DNA from: Stenotrophomonas nitritireducens
GTDB lineage: Bacteria; Pseudomonadota; Gammaproteobacteria; Xanthomonadales; Xanthomonadaceae
Direction of reading: 5' to 3'
NCBI RefSeq assembly: GCF_001431425.1
Contig: NZ_LDJG01000001.1
Span: forward strand, 62,001-126,000
DNA length: 64,000 nucleotides
Shown: in pieces, positions 48,217-59,291 of the stretch
Numbering within the stretch: the first letter of the stretch is position 1
Layout: each line of letters starts with the position of its first letter
Made by a program: the position numbers and the translations under genes
Notes under the pieces: generated by a model
What the model was told of the DNA's origin: nothing
Database searches by the model: none
What the model saw: only the letters and a program-made list of their open reading frames with translations

Positions 48217-48257
48217 GCGAAAGCGAAAAGACAGAAACAACCACCCAGGCCTCACGC

Positions 48258-49847
48258 ATGACCTCCACGTCCGCCTTCCCCCGCCCGCGCTGGTTCGTCG
48301 CCGGTGATCTCAACGGTTTCTTCGGCCTGGTGGTCGACAACCTGTCCATCCTCGGCTTCATCGCGATGGCGCTGGTGGGCATTTTCCAGTTCCCGGCCGA
48401 GGTCGTGTTCGGGCGCATGTTCCCGGGCACCGCGTTCGGCGTGCTGGTCGGCAACCTGCTGTACACGCTGATGGCGCGCCGGCTGGCCGCGCGCAGCGGC
48501 CGCGACGACGTCACCGCGATGCCGCTGGGGCTGGACGCGCCGACCAGCATCGGCATGGCACTGCTGGTGCTGGGCCCGGCCTTCGCCGGCTTCCGGCAGC
48601 AGGGCATGGAGCCGCAGGCCGCAGCGATCGCCACCTGGCAGCTGGGCATGGCCGCGCTGGTGATCATGGGGCTGCTCAAGCTGGTGCTGTCCTTCTTCGG
48701 CGAAGCGGTGACCCGCGCGCTGCCGCGCGCGGCGCTGCTCGGTTCAATCGCCGGCATCGCGCTGGTGCTGATGGGGCTGCTGCCGCTGCTGGAGGCGCTG
48801 CGCTCGCCGGTGGCCGGCTTCGTCACCCTCGGCCTGCTGCTGTACGTGCTGATCGCCAAGGGCCGCCTGCCGGTGCGGGCGCCGGGCGTGCTGGTGGCCT
48901 TCATCGTCGGCACCGCGCTGTACTACGGGCTGGGCCTGGCCGGACTGGGCGCACCGGGCTTCGCGCTGCCGCAGTGGACGCCGCCGCAGGTGGTGCTGCC
49001 GCTGCCGACGCTGGGCTTCATCGACGGCCTGCCGGCGGCGATGGACTACCTGCCGCTGCTGCTGCCGTTCGGCCTGCTGATGGTGGTCGGCGGCATCAAC
49101 GTATCCGAGAGCGCGCGCGCGGCCGGCGACGATTACCGTACCCGCGACATCCTGCTGGTCGAGGCGCTGGCCACGCTGGTGGCCGGGCTCTGCGGCGGCG
49201 TCGCCCAGACCACGCCCTACATCGGCCAGCCGGCCTACAAGCACATGGGCGCGCGCAGCGGCTACACGCTGCTGGCCGGCCTGTTCGTCGGCATCGGCGG
49301 GATGCTCGGGGTGATCTCCGGGCTGGTGCAGTGGCTGCCGCTGGCGGTGCTGGCGCCGATCATCGTGTACGTGGCCATCGACATCACCACCCAGGCGTTC
49401 GAGGCCACGCCGAAGCGGCATGCGGCGGCGATGGTGCTCGGCTTCCTGCCGTCGGTTGCCTACCTGCTGTCGATCAAGGCGCCGGGCTGGATCGCGCCGG
49501 AGCGGCTGGCCGAACTGACCACCGCGCTGGACGGCCACGGCCTGCCGGAACTGGCGGTGATCTTCACCCTCGGCAACGGCTTCATCATCACCGCGATGCT
49601 GTGGATCGCCACGGTGGTGGCGATGATCGAGCAGCGGCTGGGCCGCGCGTCGACGCTGCTGCTGATCGCCGCGCTGCTGACCCTGTTCGGCCTGATCCAT
49701 TCGGTCGATCCGCGCGGCGGCGTGTACCTGCCGTGGATGCTGCAGGGCCTGCAGCGCAGCATCAGCTGGCAGTTCGCCGGCGCCTACGTGGCGCTGGCGG
49801 CGGTGCTCGGCCTGCTGTCGCTGCAGCGGCCAGCGCGGGCCGGCTGA
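48258..49847 (+). CDS. NCS2/xanthine-uracil-type permease family protein
   Basis: A 529-residue membrane protein with 12-14 hydrophobic segments and no signal peptide. The DLNGFFGLVVDNLSILGFI opening, the TAMPLGLDAPTSIGMALLVLG region and GLCGGVAQTTPYIGQPAYKHMGARSGYT split by the family pattern are like those of purine/uracil permeases (AzgA/NCS2-like group). The substrate cannot be read from the sequence. It is preceded by the inverted-repeat dimer. Confidence 0.72.
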   Translation: MTSTSAFPRPRWFVAGDLNGFFGLVVDNLSILGFIAMALVGIFQFPAEVVFGRMFPGTAFGVLVGNLLYTLMARRLAARSGRDDVTAMPLGLDAPTSIGMALLVLGPAFAGFRQQGMEPQAAAIATWQLGMAALVIMGLLKLVLSFFGEAVTRALPRAALLGSIAGIALVLMGLLPLLEALRSPVAGFVTLGLLLYVLIAKGRLPVRAPGVLVAFIVGTALYYGLGLAGLGAPGFALPQWTPPQVVLPLPTLGFIDGLPAAMDYLPLLLPFGLLMVVGGINVSESARAAGDDYRTRDILLVEALATLVAGLCGGVAQTTPYIGQPAYKHMGARSGYTLLAGLFVGIGGMLGVISGLVQWLPLAVLAPIIVYVAIDITTQAFEATPKRHAAAMVLGFLPSVAYLLSIKAPGWIAPERLAELTTALDGHGLPELAVIFTLGNGFIITAMLWIATVVAMIEQRLGRASTLLLIAALLTLFGLIHSVDPRGGVYLPWMLQGLQRSISWQFAGAYVALAAVLGLLSLQRPARAG

Positions 49848-49866
49848 ACCGGTGCGGGGAACCCGC

Positions 49867-49900
49867 TGCGATCCCCGGGGTCACACCCGGGGTGATCGCA
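49867..49900 (+). other. Stable hairpin between permease and DUF3014 genes
   Basis: Outer stem TGCGATC/GATCGCA (7 bp) and inner stem CCCGGG/CCCGGG (6 bp), separated by a two-base bulge on the right, with a 6-base loop. It lies 20 bases after the permease stop and 21 before the next ATG. It has no T-tract, so attenuation or processing is as likely as termination. Confidence 0.45.
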
Positions 49901-49920
49901 ACGCAAAAAGGTGGTTCCCG

Positions 49921-50757
49921 ATGCAGGACAGGAAAGCGGTATGGCCATGGGCCGTGGCGGGCGTGCTGGTGCTGGGTGGCGTGGCGTGGTGGTTGTTCCG
50001 CGACGATCTGCGGACGGTGGCGACCGCCACTTCACCGTTCGCGGCGCAGCCGTCGGCAGGTGGCAGCCGGATCGTTCCCCCCACGGGCGTGCCGCAGGAC
50101 GCGCCGGCCATGACCACAGCGCCGGCCGGCTATCCGCTGCCGCGCGATGCGGCCATCGATGCCGCCCTGCCATCGCTCGACGACAGCGACGCCCGCGTGC
50201 GGGAAGACCTCGGCACGCTGTTCCCCGAACCGGTGCTGGCGCTGTTGCTGCCCGATCACCTGGTCCAGCGCCTGGTCACGCACATCGACAACCTCACCCA
50301 GGCCAGCGCGCCGGCCAGCGCGCTGGCGCTGCGGCCGGTGCCCGGCAGCCTGCAGGTCGAAGGCGATGCCGCGACCGGCATCGCCGTCGCCAGCGGCAAT
50401 GCAGCGCGCTACGCGCCATATGTGACGGCGTTCACCGCCGCCGATGCCGATGCGCTGGCGGCGGCCTACATGCGTCTGTATCCGCTGGTGCAGCAGGCGT
50501 ACCGCGAACTGGGCCATCCCGGCGGGCACTTCAACGACCGCCTGGTCGGAGTGATCGACCACCTGCTGCAGGCCCCCGAACCGGTGCAGCCGCCGGCGCT
50601 GGAGCGCGACGAGCGCGGCCGCTACCGCTTTGTCGATCCCGACCTGCAGGCGCGCTCGATCGGGCAGAAGGCGCTGTTGCGGCTGGATCCGGAGCAGGCG
50701 CGCGCGGTGAAGCGGCAGCTGCGCGCCATCCGCCAGGCGATCACGCGCGGCGGGTGA
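49921..50757 (+). CDS. DUF3014 domain protein
   Basis: A 278-residue protein with one N-terminal membrane segment (about 9-26), a Pro/Ala-rich linker (40-75) and a periplasmic DUF3014 domain (about 80-260; motifs [30 protein letters not shown] and [13 protein letters not shown]). AAAAAGGTGG precedes the ATG. Function unknown; conserved in xanthomonads and pseudomonads. Confidence 0.8.
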   Translation: MQDRKAVWPWAVAGVLVLGGVAWWLFRDDLRTVATATSPFAAQPSAGGSRIVPPTGVPQDAPAMTTAPAGYPLPRDAAIDAALPSLDDSDARVREDLGTLFPEPVLALLLPDHLVQRLVTHIDNLTQASAPASALALRPVPGSLQVEGDAATGIAVASGNAARYAPYVTAFTAADADALAAAYMRLYPLVQQAYRELGHPGGHFNDRLVGVIDHLLQAPEPVQPPALERDERGRYRFVDPDLQARSIGQKALLRLDPEQARAVKRQLRAIRQAITRGG

Positions 50758-50763
50758 GCCTTG

Positions 50764-50782
50764 CCCGCCGCTTCCCGGCGGG
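50764..50782 (+). terminator. Weak hairpin after DUF3014 gene
   Basis: Stem CCCGCCG / CGGCGGG (7 bp), loop CTTCC, 7 bases after the stop; no T-tract. Confidence 0.35.
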
Positions 50783-50819
50783 TGCGCGGCCGTTGGCCGG
50801 GCGGCGGGATCGGCGTTCT

Positions 50820-50842
50820 GTAGCGCGGGGCGCCGCCCCGCT
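50820..50842 (+). repeat. Solitary GTAG-headed REP element
   Basis: GTAG at 50820 followed by GCGGGGC-GCC-GCCCCGC. The stem matches the forward REP of the array at 36.5 kb, so this is a single dispersed member of that subfamily. Confidence 0.75.
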
Positions 50843-50924
50843 GGGACATCCGCGGCCGTCTTGCCGGCAAACAGGGGGAAGCCGCGCACGGTTCCGCGGA
50901 CATGAACAGCCTCTCCCGGACGGC

Positions 50925-50952
50925 CTTGAATCACACCGCCGCAACCGCATCT
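50925..50952 (+). promoter_or_regulatory. Sigma-32-like heat-shock promoter of clpB
   Basis: CTTGAAT at 50925-50931 and CCGCATCT at 50945-50952 with a 13-base spacer, close to the RpoH consensus CTTGAAA-N11-16-CCCCATNT. The predicted transcript begins about 40 bases before clpB. No sigma-70 pair of similar quality is seen. Confidence 0.65.
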
Positions 50953-50999
50953 GAACCAGTATCGCCGGCGACGCCGGCCCCTGATTCGGGATGACCACC

Positions 51000-53588
<2,589 letters not shown>

Positions 53589-53622
53589 CGCTCGCGCGGA
53601 TGCCCCGCGGTTTCGCGGACGT

Positions 53623-53657
53623 CGCCGGGAGCCTGCCGATGCGCGGGGCTCCCGGCG
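53623..53657 (+). terminator. clpB hairpin terminator
   Basis: Stem CGCCGGGAGCC / GGCTCCCGGCG (11 bp) with a 13-base loop, 34 bases after the stop; no T-tract follows. Confidence 0.5.
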
Positions 53658-53842
53658 GCGGTGGCGGGACAGGGCGGGCCGACGCGCATCGGGAAGGCCT
53701 CCCGATGCCGGATTGCCACGATGGACGGCATTGGCCGGAGGTCCGGCGCGCCGGTACATGAGCGGCGCGGCCACCGCCGCATTTTTGTGTCAGGATGCCC
53801 CACGTCCCGTGCCTGCAGTCAGGTGCGGGCAGGGGGGGAAGC

Positions 53843-56083
53843 ATGCGTCATTGGGCAACGACCCGGCATGGCAAAATCCTGCTGTTCGGCTTGGCGTGCC
53901 TGTTGCTGCAGCAGGTGGCCGTTCCTTACCAGCTGGAACTGTGGGGCGATGTCTCCAAGGCCTCGCTGGTGCACCTGCATGCCGGGTTGCTGCTGGCCAT
54001 CGCCATGCTCGAACGCGACCGCTGGGTGCTGCCGGGAAGCTACCTGCTTGTCACCCTGGGCTGGATGGCGCGCGCGCTGGCCTTTTCCTATACGCCGTTA
54101 CAGATCGGCATCGGCCTGGTGATTTCCGCGGGTGGTCTGGTGTGGACGTTGCTTTGCGCACGCGCCATGGGCTGGCCGCGATCGCCGGCGCGGAGCGTGG
54201 TGCTGCGCAGCGACCTGCCGCGTTTCGCCCTGGTCGGATTGCTGGCTTACCCCGCCGGGTCTGCGCTGCTGGGCCTGCTGTATGGCCTTCCCTATGGCGC
54301 CGCTGGTCAACTCAGTGGCTTGATCCAGACCCTGTTCGCCAAATATTTCGGCGTGGTGACGCTCACCCTGCCGCTGGTCGTGGCCTGGAGCGAGCGTCAT
54401 CGCCCGCCGCTGGTCCGGCGCAGCGGGCGTTGGCCGCTGTGGCCGCTGCTGATGGGCGTGGGATTGGCATCGAGCGTCCTGCTGAGCCGGCGCGTGCAGA
54501 TGGAATTCGGCGGGCTGCCTCCCAGCGGACTGGTATTGAGCGATTACCGCATCGCCGCGCTGGCGGTGGTGGCCTGGTGCATGTTGTACATGCGCCTGGT
54601 GGTGGCGCTGCCGTTGCTGGCCGGGCTGCTGCTGCTGATGGCGTCGCGCCTGGGCGATACCGCCACGTTGAGCCATGCGCCGCTGGGCTTCCTCAACCTG
54701 CTGCATCTGGCGCTGGAACTGGGCATCGTGCTGATGGTGCTGTTCTATTACCTGTTGGCCAACCGCGACCGCGAGGACATGGCCCAGCGCCTGGACGAAC
54801 AGGCGCTGCATGATTCGCTGACCGGCCTGCCCAACCTGCGCGCGTTGCGGCGGCAGGCCGCGCAGCGCCCGGAAGCCTGCGGCCTGGCCTGCCTGTTGCT
54901 GGACCAGACCGACACGCTGGCGGTCGGCTATGGACTGGGTGCGCAGTCGGCGGTGATGACCGGGGTGGCCGCGCGGCTGGAGGCCTACAACGTCAACTGC
55001 TGCTACCTGGGCAGCGGCCAGTTCGCGCTGCTGGCCGAATGCGGGGGCCGGATCGATTGGGCCTGCCTGCTGCGCGGCATCGAACAGCCGGGCTTTCTCG
55101 TGGAAGGGCAGAATGTGCGCCTGTTGCCTTACCTGGGCGTGGCGCGCTTCGGCGGCGATACCGGGCTGGATCTCGATGGCGCGCTGATGCTGGCCTCCAG
55201 CCTCGCCTTCGAGGCGCGCGCGAGCAATGAGGTCGAGCCGCTGTTCGCCAATGCCGAGCGTGCCACGCTGCAGCAGGCGCAGGAGCGCCTGCACGGGGCC
55301 AGCGCGGCCTTGGCGCACCTGCGCCGTCCCGGCGGGCTGGTGCTGTTCTTCCAGCCGGTGCTGCCGCTGGTCGAGCGCCGCCGGGAGGGGGGCGCGGTCG
55401 GCGAAGTGCTGTGCCGGCTGCGTGACGAGCAGGGCGACCTGCTGCGGCCGGACCAGTTCCTGCCTGCCGTGGAGGCGGCGCGGCGTGGCCCCGAACTGGA
55501 CCTCGCGGTGGTTGCCGAACTGTTCGCGCAACTGCGGCAGGCGCCGGAACTGGCGGCAGGCTGCGCCCATATCTCGGTGAACCTGACCGGGCAGAGCCTG
55601 GCGTCGGAGAGCTTCCGCGTGCGCCTGCTGGAACTGCTGGAACAGGCGCCGCTGCCGCACTCGCGGCTATGTTTCGAGATCACGGAAACCGTGGCCGTCT
55701 TCAGCGCCGAACAGGCGGGACGGCTGCTGGACGAGCTGCGCAGCCGCGGCTGCCGCATCGCCATCGACGATTTCGGCGTGGGCATGCAGAGTTTCGCCCG
55801 GCTCAAGGAACTGCCGGTGGACATCATCAAGATCGACGGTTCGTTCGTGCGCAACATCAACCGCGAGCGCCGCGACTACGCGATGGTGCAGGCCTCGGTG
55901 GCGGTGGCGCGCGCCTGCGGCGCGGAAGTGGTGGCCGAGTATGTCGAGGATGAGGACACCGCCGACTGCCTGCGCAACTTGGGCGTGCATTGGGCGCAGG
56001 GCTATCACTACGCCAGGCCGATGCCGCTGCTGGAGGGGCTGCGCTGGAAGCGTGCCGATGGCGGTGGTGCTGCGGATGCGTGA
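53843..56083 (+). CDS. Membrane protein with degenerate GGDEF and EAL domains
   Basis: A 746-residue protein: eight or so membrane segments (about 12-300), a GGDEF-like domain (about 315-465) and an EAL domain (about 485-735). The GGDEF begins with DSLTGLPNLRAL, but the signature loop reads GSGQF (390-394), so cyclase activity is unlikely. The EAL core appears complete: Glu521 in EVL, the Asn of NLTGQSL, FEITET, IDDFGVG, IKIDGSF and AQGYHYARP, so c-di-GMP phosphodiesterase activity is plausible. The ATG at 53843 follows a G-rich AGGGGGGGAAGC. Confidence 0.85.
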   Translation: MRHWATTRHGKILLFGLACLLLQQVAVPYQLELWGDVSKASLVHLHAGLLLAIAMLERDRWVLPGSYLLVTLGWMARALAFSYTPLQIGIGLVISAGGLVWTLLCARAMGWPRSPARSVVLRSDLPRFALVGLLAYPAGSALLGLLYGLPYGAAGQLSGLIQTLFAKYFGVVTLTLPLVVAWSERHRPPLVRRSGRWPLWPLLMGVGLASSVLLSRRVQMEFGGLPPSGLVLSDYRIAALAVVAWCMLYMRLVVALPLLAGLLLLMASRLGDTATLSHAPLGFLNLLHLALELGIVLMVLFYYLLANRDREDMAQRLDEQALHDSLTGLPNLRALRRQAAQRPEACGLACLLLDQTDTLAVGYGLGAQSAVMTGVAARLEAYNVNCCYLGSGQFALLAECGGRIDWACLLRGIEQPGFLVEGQNVRLLPYLGVARFGGDTGLDLDGALMLASSLAFEARASNEVEPLFANAERATLQQAQERLHGASAALAHLRRPGGLVLFFQPVLPLVERRREGGAVGEVLCRLRDEQGDLLRPDQFLPAVEAARRGPELDLAVVAELFAQLRQAPELAAGCAHISVNLTGQSLASESFRVRLLELLEQAPLPHSRLCFEITETVAVFSAEQAGRLLDELRSRGCRIAIDDFGVGMQSFARLKELPVDIIKIDGSFVRNINRERRDYAMVQASVAVARACGAEVVAEYVEDEDTADCLRNLGVHWAQGYHYARPMPLLEGLRWKRADGGGAADA

Positions 56084-56258
56084 ACCACGGGTGCCGCGCG
56101 GCCAGCGGCCAGCCCCACCCGGGGCGACGGCCGGCTGCGCGTGCAGCGTCCGCGGCATGGCCTGATGACGGACAGGCATAAGTAACCGGGGCAACCATCG
56201 GCCTTGCCGTCCATGCTCTGGGCTATGGTCAGCAGCCTCCCCACATGCAGATGCCGCG

Positions 56259-57545
56259 ATGTCCCAGCCGAACTGGAAACCCGAAACCATCGCCGTGCAC
56301 GGCGGCTACCGTCCCGACCCGACCACCCGCGCGGTGGCGGTGCCGATCTACCAGACGGTGGCCTATGCCTTCGACGATACCCAGCACGGCGCCGACCTGT
56401 TCGACCTGAAGGTCCAGGGCAACATCTACACCCGCATCATGAACCCCACCACCGACGTGCTGGAACAGCGCGTCGCGGCGCTGGAAGGCGGCATCGGCGC
56501 GCTGGCGCTGGCGTCGGGGCAGGCGGCGGTGACCTACGCGATCCAGACCATCGCCGAGGCCGGCGACAACATCCTGGCCTCCAGCGCGCTGTACGGCGGC
56601 ACCTACAACCTGCTCGCGCACACGCTGCCGCAGTTCGGCATCCAGACCCGCTTCGCCGATTACCGCGATCCGCAGGCCTTCGCGGCGCTGATCGACGAGC
56701 GCACCAAGGCGGTGTTCGTCGAATCCATCGGCAACCCGCGCGGCAACATCACCGACATCGAGGCCATCGCCGCGATCGCGCACGCGCATGGCGTGCCGGT
56801 GATCGTCGACAACACCGTGGCCACGCCCTACCTGCTGCGCCCGTTCGATTTCGGTGCCGACATCGTGGTGCATTCGCTGACCAAGTACCTGGGCGGGCAT
56901 GGCACCAGCCTGGGCGGGGCGATCGTCGACTCCGGGCGCTTCCCATGGGCCGAGCACAAGCAGCGCTTCCCGCGCCTCAATACGCCGGATGTGAGCTACC
57001 ACGGCGTGGTCTACACCGAGGCGCTGGGGCCGGCGGCCTACATCGGTCGCGCGCGGGTGGTGCCGCTGCGCAACACCGGCGCGGCGATCTCGCCGTTCAA
57101 CGCGTTCCAGATCCTGCAGGGCATCGAGACCCTGGCGCTGCGCATGGACCGGATCAACAGCAACACGCTGGCGGTGGCGACCTACCTGCAGCAGCACGCC
57201 AAGGTGGCCTGGGTGAACTATGCGGCGCTGCCGGATCATCCCGAGCACGCGCTGGTGCGCAAATACCTGCGCGGGCAGGGCTCGGGCGTGCTGACCTTCG
57301 GCCTGCCCGGCGGCCGCGAGGCCGGCGCGCGCTTCCTCGACGCGCTGCAGCTGTTCACCCGCCTGGTGAACCTGGGCGATGCCAAGTCGCTGGCCACGCA
57401 CCCGGCGTCGACCACGCACCGCCAGCTCGACGCGGCCGAGCTGGAGAAGGCGGGGGTGACGCTGGATACGGTGCGCCTGTCGGTGGGCATCGAGCACATC
57501 GACGACCTGCTGGCCGACCTGGAGCAGGCGCTGGCGCAGGCCTGA
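56259..57545 (+). CDS. metY: O-acetylhomoserine aminocarboxypropyltransferase (sulfhydrylase)
   Basis: A 428-residue PLP enzyme of the Cys/Met metabolism family that forms homocysteine from O-acetylhomoserine and sulfide. The PLP Lys209 is in [32 protein letters not shown] and the C-terminal [17 protein letters not shown] with [12 protein letters not shown] are characteristic of the 420-430-residue OAH class rather than the shorter cystathionine lyases. It stands alone with a hairpin downstream. Confidence 0.92.
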   Translation: MSQPNWKPETIAVHGGYRPDPTTRAVAVPIYQTVAYAFDDTQHGADLFDLKVQGNIYTRIMNPTTDVLEQRVAALEGGIGALALASGQAAVTYAIQTIAEAGDNILASSALYGGTYNLLAHTLPQFGIQTRFADYRDPQAFAALIDERTKAVFVESIGNPRGNITDIEAIAAIAHAHGVPVIVDNTVATPYLLRPFDFGADIVVHSLTKYLGGHGTSLGGAIVDSGRFPWAEHKQRFPRLNTPDVSYHGVVYTEALGPAAYIGRARVVPLRNTGAAISPFNAFQILQGIETLALRMDRINSNTLAVATYLQQHAKVAWVNYAALPDHPEHALVRKYLRGQGSGVLTFGLPGGREAGARFLDALQLFTRLVNLGDAKSLATHPASTTHRQLDAAELEKAGVTLDTVRLSVGIEHIDDLLADLEQALAQA

Positions 57546-57550
57546 GCGCG

Positions 57551-57578
57551 CGCCGCGCGCCGTGGTTGGCGCGCGGCG
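57551..57578. terminator. Bidirectional hairpin between metY and convergent gene
   Basis: Stem CGCCGCGCGCC / GGCGCGCGGCG (11 bp), loop GTGGTT, in the 41-base gap between genes ending at 57545 and 57587. Confidence 0.6.
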
Positions 57579-57586
57579 TCTAGGCC

Positions 57587-58237
57587 TCACCAGGCGATGG
57601 TGAAGCGCTGGCGCGGATGCCGCGGCTGTTCCAGTTCATCGACCATGGCCACCGCCAGGTCGGCCGGGCTGATCGTGCCGGGGCCGTCGGCAGCCATCAG
57701 CGGCGTGTCGCTGCCGGTACGGTAATGGCCGGTGCGCTCGACCGGGCCGCCGGCGTGGAAGGCGACCGGCGGACTGAGGAAGGTCCAGTCCAGCGCCGAT
57801 TCGCCCTTCAGGTCTTCCAGCGCGTCGCGCGCGGCGCGGGCGCCATCGTGGAACGCCGGGGGGAAGTCCGGCGTATCCACCAGCTGCACGCCGTCGGCGG
57901 TGTACAGGCTGCCGGCGCCGCCGACCACCAGGTAGCGCTTCACGCCGGCCGCCCTGGTGCCGGCCACGATCGCGCGCGCGCCCCGCATGAAGTCGCGATA
58001 GATGTCCGGGTTGCCCCAGCCGGCGTTGTAGGCGCTGACCACCGCGTCGTTGCCGGCCACGGCGGCCTGCACCTGCGCGGCGTCCTGTACGTCGGCGCGG
58101 ACCACGCGCAGGCGCTCGCGTGCGGCGAGCTTGGCCGGATCGCGTACCAGTGCGGTGACCTCGTGGCCGCGGGCCAGCAGTTCTTCGAGCAGGGCGCGGC
58201 CGACGAAGCCGGTGGCGCCGATCAGGGCGACTTTCAT
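57587..58237 (-). CDS. NAD(P)-binding Rossmann-fold protein (YwnB/NmrA-like)
   Basis: A 216-residue atypical short-chain dehydrogenase-like protein: N-terminal ALIGATGFVGRALLEELLARG (GxxGxxG nucleotide motif), no classical catalytic YxxxK. It resembles NAD(P)H-binding proteins such as YwnB/BVR-B-type reductases. GAGGAA before the ATG at 58237 decides this start over 58252. It diverges from a LysR-type regulator, its probable controller. Confidence 0.85.
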   Translation of the reverse strand: MKVALIGATGFVGRALLEELLARGHEVTALVRDPAKLAARERLRVVRADVQDAAQVQAAVAGNDAVVSAYNAGWGNPDIYRDFMRGARAIVAGTRAAGVKRYLVVGGAGSLYTADGVQLVDTPDFPPAFHDGARAARDALEDLKGESALDWTFLSPPVAFHAGGPVERTGHYRTGSDTPLMAADGPGTISPADLAVAMVDELEQPRHPRQRFTIAW

Positions 58238-58319
58238 GGGGATTCCTCGCATGGATGGGAGGCGGACAGTGTCCTCCTGGCCCCGTGACGGCGGCAGTCT
58301 GCCGGGGCCACAATCACCT

Positions 58320-58334
58320 TGAAGCCAGGCTTCA
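58320..58334. promoter_or_regulatory. Candidate LysR-type operator
   Basis: TGAAGCC-A-GGCTTCA, a 15-base inverted repeat of the T-Nx-A type bound by LysR regulators, in the 124-base region between the divergent oxidoreductase and regulator genes. Confidence 0.5.
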
Positions 58335-58361
58335 CGATGCCTGCGGCCACAGGAGAGGGCG

Positions 58362-59267
58362 ATGGAGAACTACAGGCGCATGGCGCTGTTCGCGCAGGTG
58401 GTCCAGCACGGTTCCATGAGCGCGGCGGCGCGCGCGCTGGGCATGAGCACCTCGGCGGTCAGCCAGCAGGTACGCGCGCTGGAGCACGAGGCGGGCGTGG
58501 CGCTGCTGCACCGTTCGACCCGGCAGCTGTCGCTGACCGACGTGGGCAGCCGTTACTACGCGGCCTGCGCGCGCCTGCTCGATGCCGCCGGCGAGGCCGA
58601 GGCCGAACTGTCGGCCGCGCGCCACGCGCCCAGCGGCGAACTGCGCCTGTCCGCGCCGCTGGGCATGGCCGACCACCTCGGGCCGGCGCTGGGCCCATGG
58701 CTGCAGGACAACCCGCAGCTACGCCTGCACCTGCATTTCGAGGACGGCTGGACCGACCTGGTGCAGGCGCGCATCGACCTGGCGCTGCGCTTCGGCCGGC
58801 TGCCGGACAGCGACTGGATGGCGCAGCGCCTGGGCACCCTGCAGCGCTGGCCCTGCGCTTCGCCCGATTGGCTGCGCCGGCATGGCGAACCGGCCGATCC
58901 GCTGCAGGTGCCGGCCGGCGAATGGCTGGGCCTGGCGCAGGTGCCGGGGCTGGCCTGGCGGCACCCGGCCTCCGGGCAGGAGCGGCGGGTGCCGGCGCAT
59001 CCGCGCCTGGTCAGCCACAACCAGCCGGCGGTGCGCCAGCTGTGCGAGTCGGGGCTCGGCGTGGCCGTGCTGACCAGCCTGGATGTGATGCCGCTGCTGG
59101 CCAGCGGCCGGCTGCTGCGGCTGCTGCCGGAATGGGAGGTCCCGGCGCTGCCGGTATGGGCGGTGACACCGCACCGGCAGACCCAGCCGGCCAAGGTGCG
59201 CCAGGCGATCGAGCTGCTGGGCGGCTATCTGCAGCGCATTCCGGGCGCCACCGACCCGGCGGCCTGA
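58362..59267 (+). CDS. LysR-family transcriptional regulator
   Basis: A 301-residue LTTR. The winged HTH (residues 5-63) includes MSAAARALGMSTSAVSQQV; the effector domain spans about 90-295. The AALLHRSTRQLSLTDVG-like segment (here VALLHRSTRQLSLTDVG) is of the CrgA/AaeR-type group that regulates divergent oxidoreductase genes. The target is most likely the divergent NAD(P)-binding protein and itself. Confidence 0.93.
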   Translation: MENYRRMALFAQVVQHGSMSAAARALGMSTSAVSQQVRALEHEAGVALLHRSTRQLSLTDVGSRYYAACARLLDAAGEAEAELSAARHAPSGELRLSAPLGMADHLGPALGPWLQDNPQLRLHLHFEDGWTDLVQARIDLALRFGRLPDSDWMAQRLGTLQRWPCASPDWLRRHGEPADPLQVPAGEWLGLAQVPGLAWRHPASGQERRVPAHPRLVSHNQPAVRQLCESGLGVAVLTSLDVMPLLASGRLLRLLPEWEVPALPVWAVTPHRQTQPAKVRQAIELLGGYLQRIPGATDPAA

Positions 59268-59291
59268 GCGGGCGCGCGCCCGATGACGCTG

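Noticed and set aside
56084..56258. A SAM- or SAH-type riboswitch ahead of the O-acetylhomoserine sulfhydrylase
   Set aside because: The 175 bases were examined for conserved riboswitch cores and paired elements; I could not recognise any.
59269..59282. Palindrome CGGGCGCGCGCCCG between the LysR and antiporter genes
   Set aside because: Too simple in composition to call an operator or terminator in G+C-rich DNA.
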